A stretch of 64,000 nt of DNA from Bacteroidales bacterium (lineage in GTDB: Bacteria > Bacteroidota > Bacteroidia > Bacteroidales > Rikenellaceae). The stretch is from the NCBI GenBank assembly GCA_949419965.1, contig CASPAC010000003.1, positions 19,339-83,338 on the forward strand, given 5' to 3'. Shown piece by piece: positions 43,178-50,633 of the stretch. Numbering within the stretch: the stretch's first letter is position 1; every line of letters starts with the position of its first letter. The translations under genes and the position numbers were made by a program. The notes beneath the pieces are model-generated. The model saw only the letters and a program-made list of their open reading frames with translations. It did no database searches and was not told the DNA's origin.

Positions 43178-45058
43178 ATGAAAAAACAGATAATTTCGTG
43201 CGCCGCCGCGGCGTTGGCTTTCGTCGGCTTTGCGGGATGCGAAAAGACGAACATCGAATACGTTACCAAACCCACGACCATGACCGTCGGGGAGGTGGTC
43301 GAGTGCGAGTTGAACCCCGCGCTTCCCGAGCCGGGCGACAACCTCTACGTCAACGGTTATCGTTGTCCGATCCTGCCTACCGGCGAGGCCGGTTTCCACA
43401 ACATCCCCGGAGCCGAGCAGTATGTGGTGCACACCCAGGAGGCCGTCATGGTCGAGGGCACCAAAGTCGGTTTCGGCATCCCTTCGACGCAGACCTACCG
43501 TGAGGGCGGTCTCTCCAAGGCTGCCTGCCCGCTCTATGCGCTTACCGACAATGCCGGGTTGGCGCATATCGTCTTCAAGCCCGCCGTGGGTGCTTTGAAA
43601 ATCGTCATCCCGCCTTCGGGCGAGGAGGCGTTCAAGGAGATTTCCAGCGTCGAGATCACTTGCAAGGCTTATGTGCTGACCAGCGATTTGCAGGTCGATG
43701 CCGCTACGGACGAAACCTACATCTTGGGCAATGCCACGCAGAAACTGACAGTCAACGGCACGATCAACATCCTCAACGGCGCCGAGGTCTACTGCGCCAT
43801 GCCGCCCATGCGGTTCCTCGAAGACCTGACCGTCAAGCTCGTCAACGAGAAGGTCACGCAGACGCTTCCCCTGAAGGTGCAGGGCCAGTACATCGAGCGC
43901 GGCAAGGCGTTGGCCGTCGCTGTCGAGCCGCAGTGGAAGGTGCTCACGCCCTACTACGGTTCGGCGAACTGCATCGTCGTAGCGCCCGGCAGCACCGAAG
44001 TCGAGTTCGATTGTGCGCCGCATACTTCCGAGTCGCTGACTTACGCCTATACCAAGAACGACAAGGGCGAGTTGCTGCCGCCCGCCGATGAGGCTGCCCA
44101 GCCGCTCGCATCCAAGGCCGAGGTGCTTTGGAACGACGTCTCCAAGGACTTCATCACAGGCGTGCAGCTGACCAACGGCAAGAAGTCGATCAAGGCCAAG
44201 CTCTCGGGCGAAAAGGGCAATGCGCTGGTCGCCATCCGCGATACCAAGGGCAATATCTTGTGGTCGTTCCACATTTGGGTAACCGGCATCGCCGATCACG
44301 ATTACGGCAACGGGTATACCGTCATGGATCGCAACCTGGGTGCCGTGTCGATCGTGCCGGGCACCTACCAGGCCAACAGCCTCCTCTACCAGTGGGGCCG
44401 CAAGGATCCGTTCCCCAGCGGCGATGCTTCGGCCAGCGCTTCCGCTTCCCACAAGCTCTACAAGGAGTCGGGCGAGACGTCGCTCGAAACGGCCGTGGCA
44501 AGCAACAGCACCAACGGTACGGTGGCTTATGCCGTGGCCCATCCTACGACCTACATCAAGTACAAGAGCAAGTCATCGTCGGGCAACTACATCGGCAACG
44601 ACTGGATGATCGTCTACAACGATGCTTTGTGGGGCAACCCGACCGGCTTCGACAACCCCGATCCGTCGACCATCAAGAAGAGCGTCTACGACCCGTGCCC
44701 CGAGGGCTACATGGTCGCTCCCAACGACGTTTGGTGGAAGGCCGGTTCCGAGACGTCGATCTTCCCGGCCGAAGCCGAGTTCGGCGCCGGCGAGGGTTGG
44801 GTCGAGGTCAACAAGAACAAGGGCCTGCTCGTGACCATCAACGGCAACCGCACGTTCTATCCTGCTTCGGGTATCTACAACCGTTCGAACGGCAACCTCC
44901 AGGATATCGGTGTCGACGGTTCGACGCAGAAGAGTTGTCCCATCAAGACCAAGAGCAACAGCGGTTACATCATCGTCAAGGGCAAGAAGCCCGATGTGGC
45001 CAAGAAGGGCAATGCCCGCGGTAATGCTTACTGCGTGCGTTGCGTGAAGGAGAGATAG
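43178..45058 (+). CDS. Surface lipoprotein with FISUMP-like C-terminal domain; candidate glycan-binding protein
   Basis: A 626-residue lipoprotein (MKKQIISCAAAALAFVGFAGC, Cys21). The N-terminal half (about 30-350) is beta-rich with fimbrillin-like segments (LAHIVFKPAVGALKIVIP). The C-terminal half from about 365 (GYTVMDRNLGAVS, LLYQWGRKDPFPSG, YDPCPEGYMVAPND, AYCVRCVKER) matches the FISUMP-type repeat domain found in many Bacteroidota surface proteins. No enzyme motif is visible. Position after susC-susD-PL1 is where surface glycan-binding proteins are encoded, so binding of RG-I at the cell surface is the best guess. It ends this transcript. Confidence 0.65.
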   Translation: MKKQIISCAAAALAFVGFAGCEKTNIEYVTKPTTMTVGEVVECELNPALPEPGDNLYVNGYRCPILPTGEAGFHNIPGAEQYVVHTQEAVMVEGTKVGFGIPSTQTYREGGLSKAACPLYALTDNAGLAHIVFKPAVGALKIVIPPSGEEAFKEISSVEITCKAYVLTSDLQVDAATDETYILGNATQKLTVNGTINILNGAEVYCAMPPMRFLEDLTVKLVNEKVTQTLPLKVQGQYIERGKALAVAVEPQWKVLTPYYGSANCIVVAPGSTEVEFDCAPHTSESLTYAYTKNDKGELLPPADEAAQPLASKAEVLWNDVSKDFITGVQLTNGKKSIKAKLSGEKGNALVAIRDTKGNILWSFHIWVTGIADHDYGNGYTVMDRNLGAVSIVPGTYQANSLLYQWGRKDPFPSGDASASASASHKLYKESGETSLETAVASNSTNGTVAYAVAHPTTYIKYKSKSSSGNYIGNDWMIVYNDALWGNPTGFDNPDPSTIKKSVYDPCPEGYMVAPNDVWWKAGSETSIFPAEAEFGAGEGWVEVNKNKGLLVTINGNRTFYPASGIYNRSNGNLQDIGVDGSTQKSCPIKTKSNSGYIIVKGKKPDVAKKGNARGNAYCVRCVKER

Positions 45059-45065
45059 CGATTTT

Positions 45066-45123
45066 CCCGGTTTCCGGGTCTGTTTTCGGAAGATGGCTTC
45101 GCGCTGCGGCACGGGCCATCTTC
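45066..45123 (+). terminator. Possible hairpin terminator after the glycan-binding lipoprotein
   Basis: Two candidate stems: CCCGG-TTT-CCGGG (45066-45078) followed by TCTGTTTT, and GAAGATGGC (45089-45097) pairing with GCCATCTTC (45115-45123). Neither has a strong T-run. Confidence 0.35.
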
Positions 45124-45177
45124 TATTATCCGCTCGTTTTCGTTCGTTCGTGCGGTTTTTTTCTCCGAAAAAACGAC

Positions 45178-45185
45178 TATATTTG
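45178..45185 (+). promoter_or_regulatory. -7 box of the fourth RG-I transcription unit
   Basis: TATATTTG matches TAnnTTTG with a T-rich stretch (45156-45162) about 20 bases upstream. The leader to ATG 45279 is about 90 bases. The genes from 45279 to 57454 follow without another clear promoter. Confidence 0.5.
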
Positions 45186-45278
45186 TTACAGAATTTCGGC
45201 GTTGGCTTGGTTGCGAGGTGCGATCGGGCCGTGCGCCATCTTTCCAGGCCGGAGTTTCCGGCGAAGAACCCTTTCGAC

Positions 45279-47378
45279 ATGAATAGATTTTGGATTGTTT
45301 TGAGTGCTGCGGCCGCCTTGTGGACGGCCGGCGGATGTTCCCGGCAGGAACCCATCGACCGCGAAGCGCTCGTTGCCCGCAACAACCCGCAGGTCGTGCG
45401 TCTCGACTCGCTCGCTTCGCTCTCGGTGGGCAACGGCGAGTTCGCCGTGACGGTCGATGCGACCGGTTTGCAGAGTTTCCCCGAGTTGTACAGCAAGGGG
45501 GTGCCGCTGGGCACCCAGAGCCAGTGGGGCTGGCACAGTTTCGCCAACCCGGAAAGCTACACCCACGACGAAACGATGCGCGGCTACGACTTCGGCCGCG
45601 GCCGCACGGAGCCTTATTCTGTGCAGTTCAACGAGCCGGGGCGGCCCAAGCGAGCTGCCGACTGGTATCGCGTCAATCCCCATCGGCTCCATCTCGGAAC
45701 CATCGGCTTCGAGGGACTGACGCCCGGGCAGGTGGAGCGTATCGATCAGACGCTCGACCTCTGGCAGGGACGCATCGACTCGCGCTTCATGGTCGACGGG
45801 CATCCTGTCGAGGTGACGACCGTCTGCCATCCCGAGCGCGACATGTTGGCCGCCGACATCCGTACGCAGGCCGCCTTGCCCGTGGTCATCCGCTTCGCCT
45901 ATCCCACCGGCGGCCATTGCGACGACGCCTGCGACTGGACGCGCGACGAGGCCCACAAGTCGGAGTTGGTGGAGCAGGGCGACGGCCATGCCTTGATTCG
46001 TCGCACGCTCGATGCAACGACCTATTACGTCGACCTGCACTTCTCCGGAGCCGCCCTCGCGCAGACGGGCCGCAACCGCTTCGTGCTCACTCCCGACAGC
46101 GAGCACTATACTCTCCGGGCCGAGTTCTGCGCCGAGCCGCCCGTGCTTCCGGCGCCCGATACCGAGGCTGTCATCGCCGCTGCGGCCGATTATTGGCGCA
46201 GCTACTGGAGCGACGGCGCTGCGGTCGATTTCAGCCGCTGCAAAGACCCCCGGGCCGCCGAGTTGGAGCGCCGCGTGGTGTTGTCGCAGTATCTGCTGGG
46301 CATCCAGTGCGCCGGCAGCTATCCTCCGCAGGAGACGGGTCTCACGTACAACTCGTGGTTCGGCAAGTTCCACCTCGAAATGATCTGGTGGCACCAGGCG
46401 CAGTTCGCGCTGTGGGGCCGCGAAGAGTTGTTGGCCCGTACGTTGAAGTGGTATCCGTCCGTCGAACCCGTTGCGCGCGAAATCGCTCGCAGACAGGGTT
46501 TCGAGGGCCTGCGTTGGATGAAGATGACCGACCCTTCGGGCACCGAAGCCCCCTCCAAGGTGGGTTCGTTCCTCATCTGGCAGCAGCCCCACTACATCTA
46601 TCTGGCCGAATTGGTCTACCGCGCCGATCCCTCGCCGCAGACGTTGGAGACCTACTACGATCTGGTGCAGAAGACCGCCCAGTTCATGGCTTCGTTCGCC
46701 GAGTACGACGGTCTGGGCAACCGCTACATCTTGCGGGGCGCCATTCCCGCCCAGGAGACTTTGCGGGCCGCCGAGACGGTCAATCCGCCGTTCGAGCTTT
46801 CTTATTGGCACTTCGCCCTCTCCACCGCCCAGAAGTGGCGCGAGCGCAGGGGCGAGGGGCGCAACCTGCAATGGGACGAGCTGATCGACAAGCTCTCGCC
46901 CCTGGCTGCCAAGGAGGGGCTGTACCTCGCGGCCGAAACCGCTGAAGACACCTACAAGGACATCCGCTTCACTTCCGACCACATGGCCGTGCTGGGGGCG
47001 CTGGGCATTTTGCCCAAGTGCCCGTTGGTGCGCGACGATCTGATGCACAATACTTTCGACTGGATTTACGACAACTGGAACTGGGGCCGCACGTGGGGCT
47101 GGGACTATCCCATGACGGCTATGAACGCCGTGCGTCTGGGCGAACCCGAAAAGGCGCTCGACGCCCTGCTGATGGATAAGCGTACGAATACCTATCTGGT
47201 CAACGGCCACAACTACCAGGATACCCGTCTACGCTGCTACCTGCCCGGCAACGGCGGTCTGTTGACCGCTGTGGCGTTGATGTGCGCCGGCTGGGACGGC
47301 TGCACGGTCGAAAATCCCGGATTCCCCAAGGACGGCCGTTGGGACGTGCGTTGGGAGGGACTCAAGCCGATGCCTTAA
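45279..47378 (+). CDS. Six-hairpin ((alpha/alpha)6) glycosidase-like lipoprotein, unassigned family
   Basis: A 699-residue lipoprotein starting at ATG 45279 (MNRFWIVLSAAAALWTAGGC, Cys20). Residues about 40-310 look like a beta-sandwich; about 320-690 are helical with the recurring TYNSWFGKFHLEMIWWHQAQFALWG, WPSVEP-like and WGWDYPMTAMNAVRLGEPEKAL segments. This architecture resembles GH65/GH95-type phosphorylases and hydrolases, and the E in HLEMIWWH and the D in WGWDYPMT are candidate catalytic residues. I do not recognise a CAZy family for it. Context places it in RG-I depolymerisation, 12 bases before another barrel protein. Confidence 0.7.
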   Translation: MNRFWIVLSAAAALWTAGGCSRQEPIDREALVARNNPQVVRLDSLASLSVGNGEFAVTVDATGLQSFPELYSKGVPLGTQSQWGWHSFANPESYTHDETMRGYDFGRGRTEPYSVQFNEPGRPKRAADWYRVNPHRLHLGTIGFEGLTPGQVERIDQTLDLWQGRIDSRFMVDGHPVEVTTVCHPERDMLAADIRTQAALPVVIRFAYPTGGHCDDACDWTRDEAHKSELVEQGDGHALIRRTLDATTYYVDLHFSGAALAQTGRNRFVLTPDSEHYTLRAEFCAEPPVLPAPDTEAVIAAAADYWRSYWSDGAAVDFSRCKDPRAAELERRVVLSQYLLGIQCAGSYPPQETGLTYNSWFGKFHLEMIWWHQAQFALWGREELLARTLKWYPSVEPVAREIARRQGFEGLRWMKMTDPSGTEAPSKVGSFLIWQQPHYIYLAELVYRADPSPQTLETYYDLVQKTAQFMASFAEYDGLGNRYILRGAIPAQETLRAAETVNPPFELSYWHFALSTAQKWRERRGEGRNLQWDELIDKLSPLAAKEGLYLAAETAEDTYKDIRFTSDHMAVLGALGILPKCPLVRDDLMHNTFDWIYDNWNWGRTWGWDYPMTAMNAVRLGEPEKALDALLMDKRTNTYLVNGHNYQDTRLRCYLPGNGGLLTAVALMCAGWDGCTVENPGFPKDGRWDVRWEGLKPMP

Positions 47379-47390
47379 TACCGATCAGCG

Positions 47391-50300
47391 ATGCGATCCA
47401 TTTTACTTGTCGCGGCCCTGCTTGCGGGCATGGTGCCGACCGTGGCGCAGAGTGTGAAGCCTGCCGCCGTCAACGAGGATTATTCGTGGAACGACCCGTC
47501 CGTCGGGGGGCGCACCTTGCGTTACCGGCCTGCGGGCAACGGCGTGGAGATCATCGACGGCAGGCGGCGTTTCAATCGGGCGCTCTACGGCGCCTACACG
47601 GGTTTCCGTCTGGAGTGCAGCGATGTGCCCGAATTCGGGCTGTACCTGCCACGCATGGGCGGCAACCTGCTGTTCGACATCCCCTACGAACATTGTACGG
47701 CTCGTTATGAGGCGGGGCGCATGCTCTACCGGCTCGACGACCGGGCCGAGATCGAGGCGCAGGTGCTCCGCACGGAGGATGCGGCCTTGTGGCGCATCGC
47801 CAACCTCGGCGCCCAGCCGCTGCGTGTAGGCCTGCGTTTCGGCGGAGTCGCCGACGTGAAGTTTTACCGCGAGGGCGACATCGGCGTCGACAAACCCGAC
47901 TGCTTCGCGTTCAAGCCCGAATATTGCCGGGGCAACGTCTATACCGTCGACCGCGATCGGGTCGAGGTGGAATATGGCCGGAAAAAGCGTTCGGTGCTGC
48001 GGCTCACGCTGCCGACCGACGACATCGGAGTTGCCGACCCTCCGGCCCTGACGGCGACGTTCGTTCTGTCTCCGGGCGAAACGCGTTATATGGCCGTCTA
48101 TCCCGAAATTTCGGGCGGCGACTTCTCGTCCGATGCTTTGCCCGCCCGCTTCGCCGAAGCCGAGTCCCGGCGTGCCGAGTTGGCCGGTGCGTTGACCATG
48201 CGTACGCCCGACCCCTACATCACGCCCATCGGCGAAGCGTTGGCCTTGGCCGCCGACGGTCTGTGGAGCGGCGAGGTGTGGCTGCACGGCGCCGTAGGGT
48301 GGCGCGCCCCGTACAGCGGCTGGCGCGGCGCCTATGTGGGCGATGCCTTGGGCTGGCACGAGCGGGCGCGCAAGCATTTCGACACCTACGCTGCCAACCA
48401 GGCGACCGGCATCCCGCCCCTCTATGGTCATCCGCGGCAGGATTCGGCGCTCAACCTGGCCCGGGCCGAAAAGCTGTGGGGCACGCAGATGTACAGCGAC
48501 GGGTATATCGCCCGACGCCCCGGCAAAAAGGAGGAGATGTCGCACTACGACATGAACTTGTGTTACATCGACGAATTGCTGCGCCATCTGGCTTGGACGG
48601 GCGACCGGGAGTATGCCCGGAAGATTTTCCCCGTCATCGAGCGGCATCTGGCGTGGGAGAAGCGCAACTTCGACCCCGACGGCGACCACCTCTACGATGC
48701 CTATTGTTGCATCTGGGCCAGCGATGCGCTTTATTATTCGGGCGGCGCCGTGACCCATTCGACTGCTTATAATTACTATGCCAACCGCAAGGCGGCCGAA
48801 ATAGCCGCTCTGCTGGGACTCGATCCGGCGCCTTACCGGGCCGAGGCCGACGCCATTCTGGAGGCGCTCAACGCCACGTTGTGGATGGACGACCGCGGCC
48901 ATTGGGCCGAGTGCAAGGATTTGATGGGCCACGCCCGGCTGCACCCCGATGCTGCCCTGTGGACGATCTACCATGCCATCGATTCCGAAACCGCCGATCC
49001 ATTCCAGGCTTACGCCGCCACGCGGTACGTCGATACCGAAATTCCGCACATTCCTCTTCGAGCCGAAGGAGTGGAGGAGGGGTATGCCGTCGTTTCGACC
49101 ACCGATTGGAAGCCCTATTCGTGGAGCATCAACAATGTGGCCGTCGCCGAGGTCATGCACACGGCGTTGGCTTATTGGCAGGCCGGACGCGCCGAGGAGG
49201 CGTTCCGGTTGATGAAAAGCGTCGCGCTCGACAACATGTACATGGGCGCCTCGCCGCTCAATTTCGGCCAGATCAGCCACTACGACGCCGCACGCGGCGA
49301 GTGTTACCGCGACTTCGGCGATCCCGTGGGCGTGTGGGCCAGAGCGCTGGTCGAGGGCCTCTACGGCATCCGGCCCGATGCGCTCAACGGGCGGCTGGCG
49401 ATCCGGCCCGGATTCCCCGCGGCCTGGAACGATGCCGAGGTCTCGATGCAGGATCTGGCTTATAAGTTCGTCCGCAAGGGGCAGCGCGACATCTACCGGA
49501 TCGAGCAGCGTTTCGAACACCCCCTCGCTGTGCAGCTTTGCTTGCGGGCACGCGGAAGCGTCCGCGAGGTGCTCGTCGACGGCCGCAAGGCTTCGTGGTG
49601 TCTCGAAGAACCTTCGGTGGGCGCCGCGACCGTGATCGTCGAGGTCGGGTCGGCGCGCCGTGCGACCGTCGAGGTCGTGTGGGGCAAAGAGGATAAAGTT
49701 CGCTTCATGGGGGCCGAGAAACGCTTGGGCCATACGCTTTTCCGCGAGGTCGCGGCCGGCGGGTTGCGGTGGTGGCGCTCCGAGGAGCTGCCGCGCGAGA
49801 CTGCGCCTGTCGTCGAGGCGGGCTTCGACGAAATCGTTACTTCCGAGTGCGAGCCGGTCGTCATGGATTTCAACGCATCGGTCGACGATATCTTCAGAAA
49901 CCGTTACCTTTCGCCCCGTCCTGCGTGCACCACCTTGCAGATTCCCGTGCAGGGCATCGGCGAGTGGTGCCATCCTACCCAGACGGCCGAGATCGACGAC
50001 AGCGGCCTGCGTGCGCTGGTCGGCGACGACGGGGTGCTGAACACCTCCGTCGGCATTCCGTTCCGCACGCCTCGCGAGGGCCGCAACATCCTCTACACCT
50101 CCTTGTGGGACAACTATCCCGATGCAGCCATGGTGCCGCTGGCAGGCCGGGCGTCGCACGCCTACCTGTTGCTGGCCGGGTCGACCAACCACATGCAGTA
50201 CGGCATCGCCAACGGCGCGGTGCGCATCCGCTATAAGGACGGCACGGTGCAGACGCTCGATCTGGTCAACCCCACGACTTGGGTGCCCATCGAGCAGGAC

Positions 50301-50561
50301 ATCTACTACGATGACTATGCGTTCCGCCCCGAGGAGGGCGCCGTGCGTCCTTTGCGCATCCACTTCGGATCGGGGCTTGTCAGCCGCTGCCTGGGCGACG
50401 AACTGGGCATCGAGGGGGTTTACGGCCGGTCGATCGACGGCGGTGCCGGCTTGCTTTTGGATGTGCGGCTCGATCCGTCGCGCGAACTCGATGCGCTGGA
50501 ATTGGAAACTTTGTCGAACGACGTGGTAATCGGTTTGATGGCCATTACGTTGCAAAGGTAG
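47391..50561 (+). CDS. DUF4450-like (alpha/alpha)6-barrel protein, predicted glycoside hydrolase
   Basis: A 1056-residue exported protein (signal MRSILLVAALLAGMVPTVAQ). Residues about 25-250 are a beta-sandwich with NEDYSWNDPSVGGRTLRYRPAGNG at the start; about 255-690 are an (alpha/alpha)6 barrel (WLHGAVGWRAPYSGWRGAY, EMSHYDMNLCYIDELLRHLAW, TTDWKPYSWSINNVAVAE); about 700-770 a small beta domain. The order matches the DUF4450 family seen in Bacteroidota pectin loci. The remaining 280 residues (about 775-1056) form an extra beta-rich domain that I cannot place. The substrate is unknown; the flanking GH106, GH105 and GH2 genes suggest an RG-I linkage. Confidence 0.68.
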   Translation: MRSILLVAALLAGMVPTVAQSVKPAAVNEDYSWNDPSVGGRTLRYRPAGNGVEIIDGRRRFNRALYGAYTGFRLECSDVPEFGLYLPRMGGNLLFDIPYEHCTARYEAGRMLYRLDDRAEIEAQVLRTEDAALWRIANLGAQPLRVGLRFGGVADVKFYREGDIGVDKPDCFAFKPEYCRGNVYTVDRDRVEVEYGRKKRSVLRLTLPTDDIGVADPPALTATFVLSPGETRYMAVYPEISGGDFSSDALPARFAEAESRRAELAGALTMRTPDPYITPIGEALALAADGLWSGEVWLHGAVGWRAPYSGWRGAYVGDALGWHERARKHFDTYAANQATGIPPLYGHPRQDSALNLARAEKLWGTQMYSDGYIARRPGKKEEMSHYDMNLCYIDELLRHLAWTGDREYARKIFPVIERHLAWEKRNFDPDGDHLYDAYCCIWASDALYYSGGAVTHSTAYNYYANRKAAEIAALLGLDPAPYRAEADAILEALNATLWMDDRGHWAECKDLMGHARLHPDAALWTIYHAIDSETADPFQAYAATRYVDTEIPHIPLRAEGVEEGYAVVSTTDWKPYSWSINNVAVAEVMHTALAYWQAGRAEEAFRLMKSVALDNMYMGASPLNFGQISHYDAARGECYRDFGDPVGVWARALVEGLYGIRPDALNGRLAIRPGFPAAWNDAEVSMQDLAYKFVRKGQRDIYRIEQRFEHPLAVQLCLRARGSVREVLVDGRKASWCLEEPSVGAATVIVEVGSARRATVEVVWGKEDKVRFMGAEKRLGHTLFREVAAGGLRWWRSEELPRETAPVVEAGFDEIVTSECEPVVMDFNASVDDIFRNRYLSPRPACTTLQIPVQGIGEWCHPTQTAEIDDSGLRALVGDDGVLNTSVGIPFRTPREGRNILYTSLWDNYPDAAMVPLAGRASHAYLLLAGSTNHMQYGIANGAVRIRYKDGTVQTLDLVNPTTWVPIEQDIYYDDYAFRPEEGAVRPLRIHFGSGLVSRCLGDELGIEGVYGRSIDGGAGLLLDVRLDPSRELDALELETLSNDVVIGLMAITLQR

Positions 50562-50633
50562 TGCAAGGCGAGGGCAGGAGCAATCTTGTTTGTGTTTTGC
50601 CGTGCCGCAGCCGATTTTTGAAAAGATAATAAC

